Assembly: GCF_900106945.1 (NCBI RefSeq)
Contig: NZ_FNNE01000010.1
Span: 62,001 to 126,000, forward strand
Reading direction: 5' to 3'
Origin: Marinobacter mobilis
GTDB lineage: Bacteria > Pseudomonadota > Gammaproteobacteria > Pseudomonadales > Oleiphilaceae
DNA: 64,000 nt
In this document: positions 52,979-60,833 of the stretch, piece by piece
Position numbering within the stretch: the stretch's first letter is position 1
Layout: each line of letters begins with the position of its first letter
The notes under the pieces: generated by a model
Told to the model about the DNA's origin: nothing
What the model saw: only the letters and a program-made list of their open reading frames with translations
The model's database searches: none
Translations under genes and position numbers: made by a program

Positions 52979-53845
52979 TCAGGCCACCAGGTCGTGGGCG
53001 GCCGTGTCTGTGGGCGCCTTGACGGCACAGGGGTTCTTGCCCGCACAGGGATTGGCCGGTTCACAGGGATTGCATGGGTTGCACGGCTTACAGGCTCCGC
53101 ATCCCCCTCCCTGCAGGGCACAGGGGTTGGCCGCCACCCGGTTCTGGACGGTCTCCATGTAGGCGGTCAGGGCCGCCAGCGCCTCACCATTCCAATCCAG
53201 AGGCTCCGCCGCCATGGGCTGAACCATGCAGATTTGCACCATCTCATCCAGATAGACCGAGTCCAATCCAAAGACATTTTTTGCCATCGCCACCGAGTGG
53301 GGATAAGCCACCGCAAAGGTCGCGTTATAGCCTGCATCGCCACTGTGGCAGGACGAACACGACAGCCCATTGCTACTCAGCGAGGTGTCGTTAAACAAGG
53401 CCTCCCCTTTGGCCATTAATGCGCAGGGATTGCCCTCATAGGGCTGATAACTGGCCGGACGGGTGACCCGCTTGGCGGCACTGGGGTTCGGTGCAGCACT
53501 GCAGCGCCCGGCCGCTGAACAGGGGTTACAACCTGAATTCGCGCAGGGATTACAACGTGTGGCGCACGGATTTTTCGAGGCACACGGGTTACGGCTGGCA
53601 CACGGATTAGCCGCACAGGGATTGGCCGCGCAACAGCCGGCCTTCGCGGTACAGGGATTACCGCCGGCCCGACACTGCTGGCTGGCACGGCAGCGGCCGC
53701 GACAGGGGTTGCACGGCGAACAGGCCGCCAGCGCCACCCCGCCGCTACCCATCACCAGGGCGACCAGGGCGGCGGACCACCAGGTGGTGCGTTGATGGTC
53801 ATGGGCGGAGCGAATAGCCCGCCCAAGGGGTTGGGTTGTGAACAT
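52979..53845 (-). CDS. Exported Cys-rich NPC-repeat protein with a cytochrome c domain
   Basis: A 288-residue protein from ATG 53845 (AAGGAGA upstream). The basic N-terminus and hydrophobic segment end in Leu-Ala-Ala-Cys near residue 41, a good lipobox. The mature part has about 29 Cys: two blocks of Asn-Pro-Cys repeats (about 14 in all; roughly residues 42-105 and 240-275) flank a single-haem cytochrome c domain with Cys-Ser-Ser-Cys-His near 150 and candidate Met ligands near 190. It should sit in the periplasm, probably lipid-anchored. Function unknown; metal binding or electron transfer to bound metal are plausible. First gene of a two-gene unit behind ECF-type site 2. Confidence 0.75.
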   Translation of the reverse strand: MFTTQPLGRAIRSAHDHQRTTWWSAALVALVMGSGGVALAACSPCNPCRGRCRASQQCRAGGNPCTAKAGCCAANPCAANPCASRNPCASKNPCATRCNPCANSGCNPCSAAGRCSAAPNPSAAKRVTRPASYQPYEGNPCALMAKGEALFNDTSLSSNGLSCSSCHSGDAGYNATFAVAYPHSVAMAKNVFGLDSVYLDEMVQICMVQPMAAEPLDWNGEALAALTAYMETVQNRVAANPCALQGGGCGACKPCNPCNPCEPANPCAGKNPCAVKAPTDTAAHDLVA

Positions 53846-53900
53846 GAGTCTCTCCTTACAGTGGTTGTCGTGACCGGCACGACATAACCGGCTCACTGAA

Positions 53901-53928
53901 GAGACACAGCAAGCACCCGGGTATTACA
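53901..53928 (-). promoter_or_regulatory. ECF-type promoter, site 2 (NPC-repeat cytochrome)
   Basis: Minus strand TGTAAT (53923-53928), 16 bases, TGTCTC (53901-53906), giving a leader of about 50 bases before ATG 53845. Confidence 0.6.
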
Positions 53929-53942
53929 GTGAATTGGAAAAT

Positions 53943-54878
53943 TTATGGCGCTGAGAAGACGGTGGTTTCCGGGTGGAAGGTATACCAGGCAAACCAGAAC
54001 GCCCGGATCGCCGCCAGCGGCTCACCCTCGGTGGTTGTCAGCACCGCTGACGGTACCGAGTCGTCGTAGTGGATCACCACGGCCAAGCCGCCTATCTCGT
54101 CCTCCACCTCGGCACCGGCTTCTGCCAGTTCCGGAAAGGGCCAGGCCCTCGCTTCACCGTTGTGCTGCCACCCCAGCACCCAGGTCTTCGGGTGGAACAG
54201 GCGACTGCTGTGGGAAACCGGAAAATAAATGCGCTCCGAGTGGTCGTAGTCGCCATAGGGAGAACGTCGATAATTGCGGGTATGGCCAGTATCAGTGGAC
54301 AACACCCGGCCCTGATCACCGACCCGCTCGCGCCAGCTCTGCCACCGTTCATGGCGCACCGGCACCGGCACTAACCGGGTGCCGGCCAGGGGGCCGGACA
54401 CGGCACGACCCTCGAGTTGAGACCACAACGACTCGGTTTGGTGGTCATACATCAGCAGATCGCTGTTATAGAGCAAGCCAGATACCCCGAAGGTCAAATC
54501 ACGCCCCGCCGACGTCGGATCAAAGCCGATGCCGGTACCGCACAGCGGGCAGAAGGTAATCAGCACCCGTCCGCTGTCAAAACGATGATTGACGATCTCG
54601 TGCCAGTTGAGGATACCAATGGGGTAGGCATAGCTGGTGCCGGCGACGTCATAGCTCATCACGATATCGTCAGACCGCCACAGCCGGGCCTCGGCCGCTG
54701 GCTCAAAGCGCGGCTGATCAATGGACGGAATACCATCCCGGGGTGGCCCTCCGGAGAGGATCTGATCCACCGGGATCAGAGCGTTGCTGAGGTCAAAGCC
54801 ATTTTTTTGCTGCGCCGCCGCTGACAGGCTCACCAGCAGCAGAATGGGCAGCAACCAGTGCCCGGACAGTCGCATCAT
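53943..54878 (-). CDS. Exported DUF3179 protein
   Basis: A 311-residue protein with a signal peptide ending near residue 22. The DUF3179 hallmark Thr-Phe-Cys-Pro-Leu-Cys-Gly-Thr-Gly (Cys-x2-Cys) lies near residue 110, and the family's Ser-Gly-Leu-Leu-Tyr-Asn-Ser-Asp and Trp-Ser-Gln-Leu segments follow. No activity is known for the family; the Cys pair could hold a metal or redox disulfide. GGAGG precedes ATG 54878. Single gene behind ECF-type site 3. Confidence 0.85.
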   Translation of the reverse strand: MMRLSGHWLLPILLLVSLSAAAQQKNGFDLSNALIPVDQILSGGPPRDGIPSIDQPRFEPAAEARLWRSDDIVMSYDVAGTSYAYPIGILNWHEIVNHRFDSGRVLITFCPLCGTGIGFDPTSAGRDLTFGVSGLLYNSDLLMYDHQTESLWSQLEGRAVSGPLAGTRLVPVPVRHERWQSWRERVGDQGRVLSTDTGHTRNYRRSPYGDYDHSERIYFPVSHSSRLFHPKTWVLGWQHNGEARAWPFPELAEAGAEVEDEIGGLAVVIHYDDSVPSAVLTTTEGEPLAAIRAFWFAWYTFHPETTVFSAP

Positions 54879-54934
54879 TCGCCACCTCCCGCCAGAGTGT
54901 TCCGGCCCTGCGCCGTCTCAAGAACCACCTGACC

Positions 54935-54964
54935 CATAGACACCGCTGAGGCCGAAAGGTTACA
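54935..54964 (-). promoter_or_regulatory. ECF-type promoter, site 3 (DUF3179 gene)
   Basis: Minus strand TGTAAC (54959-54964), 16 bases, TGTCTATG (54935-54942), about 57 bases before the gene. The -35 part overlaps the nrtS stop codon. The two hexamers are identical to those of site 1. Confidence 0.65.
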
Positions 54965-55274
54965 TGGGGTTGCCGGGGCTATCCGGCGATTCCGCTTCCT
55001 GGTGAACGGTTTGTCGTGCCTTGTCCGCCTCCCGGAGCAGGAACAGGTCCTTGCTTACGCTGGTGTAGGTGGACACCAGATAGGGGACGCAAAAGGTCAG
55101 GGTAAGTTTGAGCCAATCGATGGCCCCGTTGCCCGTGACCGCTTCCCACTGGTTGATCAGCACCAGAAGGCTTCCCACCACAGCCGCCAGGCGCGCGGCG
55201 CGCCCTGGCGTGCCATTCTGGAGCGCCAACCGGAAAATCATCTGAATACGGGGGGGTATGCGTAATCGGGCCAT
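54960..55274 (-). CDS. nrtS: NrtS-like small nitrate/nitrite membrane protein
   Basis: A 104-residue protein with two membrane helices. The Leu-Ile-Asn-Gln segment near residue 38 and Cys-Val-Pro-Tyr-Leu-Val-Ser-Thr-Tyr near 65 fit the NrtS family, described as a nitrate/nitrite transporter. ATG 55274 follows GGAG; longer open frame upstream rejected. It is an odd third gene for arsM-arsC and lies 30 kb from the nitrate genes. Confidence 0.65.
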   Translation of the reverse strand: MARLRIPPRIQMIFRLALQNGTPGRAARLAAVVGSLLVLINQWEAVTGNGAIDWLKLTLTFCVPYLVSTYTSVSKDLFLLREADKARQTVHQEAESPDSPGNPM

Positions 55275-55305
55275 GGTGTCTCCAGACCGCCTAACGACAA
55301 CGGCC

Positions 55306-55737
55306 CTAGGCCGTTGCCCCGAAGGCCGCTTCAATCCGCTGCCTCAGATCCTCCCGCACCGAGCGGAACCGGGCCAGAATCTGCTCATCACTGCCACGGG
55401 CGTCCGCCGGATCGGGCACGCTCCAGCGCAGGCGGGTGCTGCCGGGAAAATCCGGACACAGTCCACTGGCGGCGTCACAAACACTGACCACAACATCAAT
55501 CCCTTCACCGTGGAACTCATCCAGTGACTGAGAGCGCTGACCGGAGATGTCATACCCCCCATCGGCCATGACCCTGATCGCCCAGGGATTCACCGCCACC
55601 GGGCGGGTACCGGCACTGACCACGTCATAGCGATCCCCATGGTGGGCACGCAACAGACCCTCGGCCATCTGGGAGCGGCAGGAATTGCCGGTACACAGGA
55701 ACAGCACCCGTTGTCGGGACTGCATTGGATCAGCCAT
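55306..55737 (-). CDS. arsC: Thioredoxin-type arsenate reductase, LMW phosphatase fold
   Basis: A 143-residue enzyme that reduces arsenate to arsenite. The P-loop Cys15-x5-Arg21 (Cys-Thr-Gly-Asn-Ser-Cys-Arg) is intact, and Cys87 and Cys94 have the same seven-residue step as Cys82/Cys89 of the pI258 ArsC, completing the redox relay. Its ATG overlaps the arsM stop (TGATG). A plain tyrosine phosphatase is less likely because both relay cysteines are present. Confidence 0.88.
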   Translation of the reverse strand: MADPMQSRQRVLFLCTGNSCRSQMAEGLLRAHHGDRYDVVSAGTRPVAVNPWAIRVMADGGYDISGQRSQSLDEFHGEGIDVVVSVCDAASGLCPDFPGSTRLRWSVPDPADARGSDEQILARFRSVREDLRQRIEAAFGATA

Positions 55738-56792
55738 CAGCAGCAGCCTCCGCCCTCGGCACCGCTATCAGCCACGCCGCTGTCGAATGGCATCGCCGAT
55801 CCACAGCCTTCAAACAGGCCATAGTGGGTCTTGCCCGCACCGATGAACTCGAAGTGATCACGGAAACGGGTGTCGTAAAGCATGCGCCAGGTATTGCCGC
55901 ACACCGGGAACACCTTGCCGGTGGCGATGTGGTGGTGCTTGTCCAGCTCAAAGCTGTGGGGATGGTGAGGCACGGTACCGCGGTAGATCACCGCCTGGCC
56001 GTAATCTTCACAGGCGGGTTCCAGGCCCTCCAGCTTGAACAGCCGGTAAGTGGCAGAGAAGAAGCGGATTGGCCCGACTTTGGCGGCCTGCTTGGCATTG
56101 TTGATGGTGATCGGACTGTCTTCCACCAGCCGCGGGTCATCGAAGCCGGCAGCCTTCGCCAGGTTTTCAAAGTCGTTCCAGTACAGGGCGCCGCTGAGGC
56201 ATTCACCGTACAACACCGGGTCTGCAGCCAGCGCGTCGGGAATGCGTCGATCGGCGTAGACATCGGAGAAGTAGAGCTCTCCGCCGGGCTTGAGCAGGCG
56301 AAAAGCTTCCCGTAATACCGCGGGTTTGTCCGGGCTGAGGTTGATCACACAATTGGAGACAATGATATCAAAGCTGCCCGGCTCCAGATCCAGCTCGTCC
56401 AGCTTCTCAATGTAGCCCTTGAGGAAGCGGACGTTGGGCGCTGCGTAGCCAAACGCCTCGGCGTGGTAATCGACGTGGCGGCGGGCTACCTCCAGCTGTT
56501 CGTCGGTCATGTCGACCCCAACCACTTCACCGGATTCGCCGACCAGGGCAGACAACGCATAGACATCACGACCGGAGCCACTGCCCAAATCGAGGATACG
56601 CATGCCGTCCAGGTGCTGCGGCGCTACCAGGCCACAGCCATAGTAGCGGATCACCACTTCGTCATGGATCTTGCTGACCACCTGCTTTAGGTAGTCCGGC
56701 ATGTTGGCGTCGGTGCAGCAGGCATTAGTCTGCAGGTCGTCAGATTTCTCCAGCACCTTGCCGTAATAGTCTTGTACCTGATCGTGTATCAC
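55737..56792 (-). CDS. arsM: Arsenite S-adenosylmethionine methyltransferase
   Basis: A 351-residue SAM enzyme that methylates As(III). SAM site Asp-Leu-Gly-Ser-Gly-Ser-Gly-Arg-Asp at 68-76. Cys148 and Cys198 have the exact 50-residue spacing of the arsenic-binding Cys174/Cys224 of algal ArsM; Cys53 may be the third. Further Cys pairs occur at 25-26 and at the C-terminus (350-351). Length and N-terminus match the ArsM group found in arsenosugar clusters, but no ArsS or glycosyltransferase is nearby. Start GTG 56792 follows GAGGAAC. Leads arsM-arsC-nrtS behind ECF-type site 4. Confidence 0.9.
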   Translation of the reverse strand: MIHDQVQDYYGKVLEKSDDLQTNACCTDANMPDYLKQVVSKIHDEVVIRYYGCGLVAPQHLDGMRILDLGSGSGRDVYALSALVGESGEVVGVDMTDEQLEVARRHVDYHAEAFGYAAPNVRFLKGYIEKLDELDLEPGSFDIIVSNCVINLSPDKPAVLREAFRLLKPGGELYFSDVYADRRIPDALAADPVLYGECLSGALYWNDFENLAKAAGFDDPRLVEDSPITINNAKQAAKVGPIRFFSATYRLFKLEGLEPACEDYGQAVIYRGTVPHHPHSFELDKHHHIATGKVFPVCGNTWRMLYDTRFRDHFEFIGAGKTHYGLFEGCGSAMPFDSGVADSGAEGGGCC

Positions 56793-56875
56793 GTTGTTCC
56801 TCGCATCATAAAAACTGCCGTCACTGACAACCAGAGACGGCAGGGATCGATCAATTCCGTTATCCGTTCAGAGGC

Positions 56876-56903
56876 TGGACACGGAACCCCGTCGATTGTT
56901 ACA
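56876..56903 (-). promoter_or_regulatory. ECF-type promoter, site 4 (arsM operon)
   Basis: Minus strand TGTAAC (56898-56903), 16 bases, TGTCCA (56876-56881), about 84 bases before arsM. Confidence 0.6.
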
Positions 56904-56927
56904 ACCGGGTTCCGCTGGCCGCAGTGA

Positions 56928-57551
56928 CTAGCGCAGATCGGGGTTCAGGGTGTAGGTGCCGGTTACCCGGGCGCTGGCGAGAATATGGCCTTTCATTGCC
57001 TCGCGCACCGCCACACCATCAAATTCGCCGCTGAGGCCCAGAGATGCCACATCAAGGGCATAGAGTTCGATATGGTAGTGGTGCAGCAGCTCGTCGTTCC
57101 AGGGCGGGCAGGGGCCGTCATAACCCGCATAGATACCCGCCATGTCCGGATTTCCGGCCAGGAACTGGGTGTAATTATTGACCCCACGCAGACCAATCGC
57201 ACCGGCGCCCGCTGGCTTGCCCTTGGGCATGACGCCATTGGAATCCTCACCTTCGGGAATACGGCGCACATCCGCCGGAATATCCACCAGCAGCCAGTGG
57301 AAGAAGTCCACCCGTGGTAAATCCCGAGACACGACCTTGCCTTCCTGGTTAACGTCATCGGCAACGCTCGGCACGTCCGGATCGAACATCACGATGGCAA
57401 AACTCCGGGTGCCCTCAGGCACCTTGTCCCACGCCACCTCCGGGTTGCGGTTGGGACCGAAACTCATGTGGTCGTCGGCATTGAACACGCCAAAGGCGAA
57501 CTTTTCCGGTATGGGTTGCCCCTCGGTAATCCCAGAGACTTCGATCTTCAC
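56928..57551 (-). CDS. YbhB/YbcL (PEBP) family protein
   Basis: A 207-residue phosphatidylethanolamine-binding-protein fold. The anion-pocket segments Met-Phe-Asp-Pro-Asp-Val-Pro near residue 54 and Gly-Pro-Cys-Pro-Pro near 147 are present, as is Phe-His-Trp-Leu-Leu. Cytoplasmic; function unknown in bacteria. It lies upstream of the arsM promoter on the same strand but has no ECF-type element of its own. A GGTTGT/ACAACC repeat lies at 57579-57594. The rest of the 274-base gap to ndh shows nothing clear. Confidence 0.88.
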   Translation of the reverse strand: MKIEVSGITEGQPIPEKFAFGVFNADDHMSFGPNRNPEVAWDKVPEGTRSFAIVMFDPDVPSVADDVNQEGKVVSRDLPRVDFFHWLLVDIPADVRRIPEGEDSNGVMPKGKPAGAGAIGLRGVNNYTQFLAGNPDMAGIYAGYDGPCPPWNDELLHHYHIELYALDVASLGLSGEFDGVAVREAMKGHILASARVTGTYTLNPDLR

Positions 57552-57825
57552 GGTTTTCTCCTTAATGACCTATGCGCAGGTTGTAACAACAACCGACTGT
57601 AGATTAGGTTAGCAGATCCCACCGTCAAATCCGCATCATCACAACGCCATTACAGAGACTTGCAGGGCAATAAGCCGCCCACGGAACCGCCATGGCGCTT
57701 AAGTTCAATTGTCTCTTACGGCCATCCCCGTTAGCATACGTGCCCTAAGCCAACCGTGAGTGAAGAAAGCGAAGGGACCTGCCCCGGCAGCACCTTTCGC
57801 TGTCTTTACTTTAGGGGAATTGCCC

Positions 57826-59136
57826 ATGGAAAACCTGCACCACATCGTCGTCGTTGGCGGCGGCGCCGGAGGCCTTGAACTCGTCACCCGCCTGGGAAAC
57901 AAACTCGCTAAAAAGAAGAAAGCGCGTGTCACCCTCATCGACGCGGTGCTGACCCACGTCTGGAAGCCACTGCTGCACGAAGTGGCTGCCGGCTCGCTGG
58001 ATGCCAGCAGCAACGAAGTCAACTTTCGGGCCCATGCCCGCAAGCACCATTACGAATTCCAGCTCGGGCGGATGAGCGGGCTCGACCGGGGCAGCAAGAA
58101 GATCACCCTGGACCCCTTCTACGACGCCGATGGGCACGAAGTGGTGCCAGAACGGGAGGTGTCCTACGACACCCTGGTGATTGCCGTGGGCAGTACCGCC
58201 AATGACTTTGGCACGCCCGGCGCTCAGGAACACTGCCTGTTCCTCGACAGCCTGGCCCAGGCACGCAAGTTCCACAATCTGATGCTCAATGCCTTCCTGC
58301 GCACCAATCATGCCGCCAAGCAGGATCAGCCAGCGCAATTGCCGATCACCATTATCGGGGCCGGCGCCACCGGCGTTGAGCTGGCCGCGGAGCTGCGCCT
58401 GGCGTCGCGGGAACTGCCGGTGTACGGCATGAACGCGCTCAAGTCCGACGACGTCAGCATCTCGGTCATTGAAGCCGCCGATCGCATCCTGCCGGCCTTG
58501 CCGGGCCGGCTATCAGCGGCCGCCACACGGGAACTGGAGAATCAGAAGGTCACCGTGTTCACAGGGCAGCCGGTCAGCGAGATCAAGTCAGACCGGGTGG
58601 TGATGAAAGACGGTACCGAACTGGCGTCCGCCATGACCATCTGGGCGGCCGGTATCAAGGCGCCGGTATTCCTGACCCAGCTTGATGGCCTGGAAACCAA
58701 CCGCGGCAACCAGCTGGTGGTCAGCCAGACCCTGCGTACCTCTATGGATCGCGATATCTACGCCTTCGGTGACTGCGCGGCCTGCCCGCAACCGGATTCC
58801 GAGCGTCCGGTTCCTCCGCGGGCCCAGGCCGCTCACCAGCAGGCCGACACTCTGTTTGAAACTCTGGTCAACCGACTCGATGGTGGTGATGAGGTGGCTT
58901 TTGTGTACAAGGACCACGGCTCGTTGATCAACTTCAGCCACTACACCACCGTCGGCAACCTGATGGGCAACCTGTCCGGCCGCAGTATGTATATTGAAGG
59001 CAAGGTGGCGCGACTGTTCTACGTCTCGCTGTACCGCATGCATCAGGTGGCCCTGCACGGGTTCCTGCGTACCGGCATGATCTGGCTGATGGACAAGATC
59101 AATCGGGCCATGCACCCGCGCCTCAAACTGCACTGA
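57826..59136 (+). CDS. ndh: Type II NADH dehydrogenase-like FAD oxidoreductase
   Basis: A 436-residue flavoprotein: FAD site Val-Gly-Gly-Gly-Ala-Gly-Gly near residue 8, NADH site Gly-Ala-Gly-Ala-Thr-Gly-Val-Glu near 180, and Ala-Phe-Gly-Asp-Cys-Ala near 315. The C-terminal amphipathic region should attach it to the inner membrane, where it oxidises NADH and reduces quinone without pumping protons. ATG 57826 follows GGGGAA. Single gene. Confidence 0.9.
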   Translation: MENLHHIVVVGGGAGGLELVTRLGNKLAKKKKARVTLIDAVLTHVWKPLLHEVAAGSLDASSNEVNFRAHARKHHYEFQLGRMSGLDRGSKKITLDPFYDADGHEVVPEREVSYDTLVIAVGSTANDFGTPGAQEHCLFLDSLAQARKFHNLMLNAFLRTNHAAKQDQPAQLPITIIGAGATGVELAAELRLASRELPVYGMNALKSDDVSISVIEAADRILPALPGRLSAAATRELENQKVTVFTGQPVSEIKSDRVVMKDGTELASAMTIWAAGIKAPVFLTQLDGLETNRGNQLVVSQTLRTSMDRDIYAFGDCAACPQPDSERPVPPRAQAAHQQADTLFETLVNRLDGGDEVAFVYKDHGSLINFSHYTTVGNLMGNLSGRSMYIEGKVARLFYVSLYRMHQVALHGFLRTGMIWLMDKINRAMHPRLKLH

Positions 59137-59170
59137 GCAACCCGGCAGTCAGGGCCCGCGAGTATGCGCG

Positions 59171-59207
59171 CATCAGGGTGATCCTGCCGAAGGGTTACAC
59201 CCTGATG
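59171..59207. terminator. Bidirectional terminator hairpin
   Basis: Perfect 10-base arms (59171-59180 and 59198-59207), 17-base loop, between convergent ndh and the periplasmic-protein gene. Confidence 0.6.
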
Positions 59208-59244
59208 ATGGCCGCCATCACCTCCGTGTCCCCCACAGGGCCGG

Positions 59245-59658
59245 TCAGAAACTGTGGACGATCGTCAATCCCCCGGCTCTATCACGGGGAAGGTAGCCAA
59301 TGGCCTGAGGGTTGTTCTTCACACGTTCGATCAGCTCCTCTACTGCGAGCTGCCGGGGTGGACGTCCACGCCCGGTAAAGACCTGTTTTGCCCGGTAGGC
59401 CCGCAACTGGAGCAGAGACATCGACAAAGCGGAACGACAAAAATCACTGCGTACCGCCAGATCATCCAGGTCATACACCGTCAGCTGTCGCCCCTCGTGG
59501 TCTGTCGAGCGTTTACCGAGATAAAGATCCGACAGCTCCTCGATACTGAGTCTGGAAATGTCGCTGTCTGGGCCGGCCACCACCACCAATTGCTCCGCAA
59601 AAGCCGGGACAGAAGTGGCTAACAGGAGCAGGCTGAGCAACGCGTACGCGGTTTTCAT
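59245..59658 (-). CDS. Small periplasmic phosphate-binding-like protein
   Basis: A 137-residue exported protein with a signal peptide ending near residue 21 (Ala-Phe-Ala). It resembles the short PstS-like proteins, a single lobe of a type 2 periplasmic binding protein, with Leu-Tyr-Leu-Gly-Lys near 46 and a Gly-Tyr-Leu-Pro near 120. Such single-lobe proteins often occur with sensor kinases. Its start shares the last base of the outer-membrane gene (TGATG-like overlap). A role as the input sensor for the operon is inference. Confidence 0.7.
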   Translation of the reverse strand: MKTAYALLSLLLLATSVPAFAEQLVVVAGPDSDISRLSIEELSDLYLGKRSTDHEGRQLTVYDLDDLAVRSDFCRSALSMSLLQLRAYRAKQVFTGRGRPPRQLAVEELIERVKNNPQAIGYLPRDRAGGLTIVHSF

Positions 59659-60833
59659 CAGAACGCCCAGTCAACTGAAACGGTAAACATATTAACGTGG
59701 CCATGGGGCGCCTGATCAAAGCCCCCTCGATCGCCCGGTTTGACCTGGATATGATCCCACTGTCCCTTGATCGCAACCCCCGCCATCGCATCCCAACGGG
59801 CACCGAGGCCAATGGTGGACTGATCACGCGAATTCCGATCCGCGATAAGGCCATTGGCCACGACGCTGGCGCCACCTGTCAGGCCGTTCTCCGCGTTATT
59901 GTTCAGGGAGACACGCCTGGAATAGACGGCATAAACCAGGAAGGCCCCGGCATAACGGCCGGCAGTCACAGAATAGGCTTCTATTTCCGGGTAGTAGTAG
60001 CTGTCGACCCGATTCTGGATGTATTCAACCATCCCCAACCACTTCAGGTCACTGTACTGCAGCCCCAGATCGTAGTACCAGAGAGTATCATCCAGGTCAT
60101 AGCGGTGGTCGGCGGTTGGCTGCTGCAACAGGTTTGCCAGACTGTCCAGCGTCCCCCCATGCAGGGAAATCGGAAGCCGGGCAGACATCAGCCGCACATC
60201 CAGATGTTGGTACGAAACAGAAAAGGCCACTCCCACGATGGGCGATAGCTCGACATCAATGTCCGCCACCTCATCCTCAAGCCGAGTGACAAACACTTCG
60301 ATGACGGAGGTGACACGGGTGGTCGGCAGTATCAGTTTTGCCCAGAGGCCATCAGAAACATCAAACTGGTTTTCGTTGCCATACACCTCCAGCGGCGGTC
60401 GGGCCCATGGCTGGCTATAACCCACATAACGTTGCTCAGAAATCTGGTAAAGCGGCGTAATGAAGCGCCCCAGGCGCAGGTTCAACCAGGGAGTGGCGTC
60501 ATAGCTGAGGTAAGCCCATTTGGTCTCCAGTGTATAGCTGCTGGGCCCATCTTTAGTTGCCAACCCCTGCCAGGTGATGGACCATTCATCCGCCACGCGG
60601 TAATCAAGTTGAAGCCCCACCCTGCTGTCAAAACTGGCCGAGGGCTGATCATCAATGGTCTGGTTTTGAATATTGGCAAGCACGACATCGTCGTGATCCA
60701 GAACAGCCAGCCCCAGGGTGCCATAGGTATTAAAAAATAGCCGGTCCTCTATCAACTCCCAAGCCTGTGCACCCGAGCTCTGGAGCAGCATCAGGAACAC
60801 CCACCCGATCAGGAATCTACCATGCGTTGTCAT
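59658..60833 (-). CDS. Outer-membrane beta-barrel protein, porin-like
   Basis: A 391-residue protein with a signal peptide ending near residue 24. The rest alternates short amphipathic beta-strands and ends in Val-Asp-Trp-Ala-Phe, a C-terminal aromatic residue typical of outer-membrane barrels. No specific family recognised. It overlaps the histidine kinase gene by four bases and the downstream periplasmic-protein gene by one. Confidence 0.7.
   Translation of the reverse strand: MTTHGRFLIGWVFLMLLQSSGAQAWELIEDRLFFNTYGTLGLAVLDHDDVVLANIQNQTIDDQPSASFDSRVGLQLDYRVADEWSITWQGLATKDGPSSYTLETKWAYLSYDATPWLNLRLGRFITPLYQISEQRYVGYSQPWARPPLEVYGNENQFDVSDGLWAKLILPTTRVTSVIEVFVTRLEDEVADIDVELSPIVGVAFSVSYQHLDVRLMSARLPISLHGGTLDSLANLLQQPTADHRYDLDDTLWYYDLGLQYSDLKWLGMVEYIQNRVDSYYYPEIEAYSVTAGRYAGAFLVYAVYSRRVSLNNNAENGLTGGASVVANGLIADRNSRDQSTIGLGARWDAMAGVAIKGQWDHIQVKPGDRGGFDQAPHGHVNMFTVSVDWAF

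Noticed and set aside
45490..56903. A standard arsenosugar biosynthesis cluster
   Set aside because: ArsM is of the right group, but the radical SAM protein does not look like ArsS and no arsenosugar glycosyltransferase is present.
57579..57600. TGTAAC within a GGTTGT/ACAACC repeat upstream of the PEBP gene, considered as a fifth ECF-type site
   Set aside because: No TGTC lies 16 bases downstream on either strand, so it does not fit the motif of the other four.
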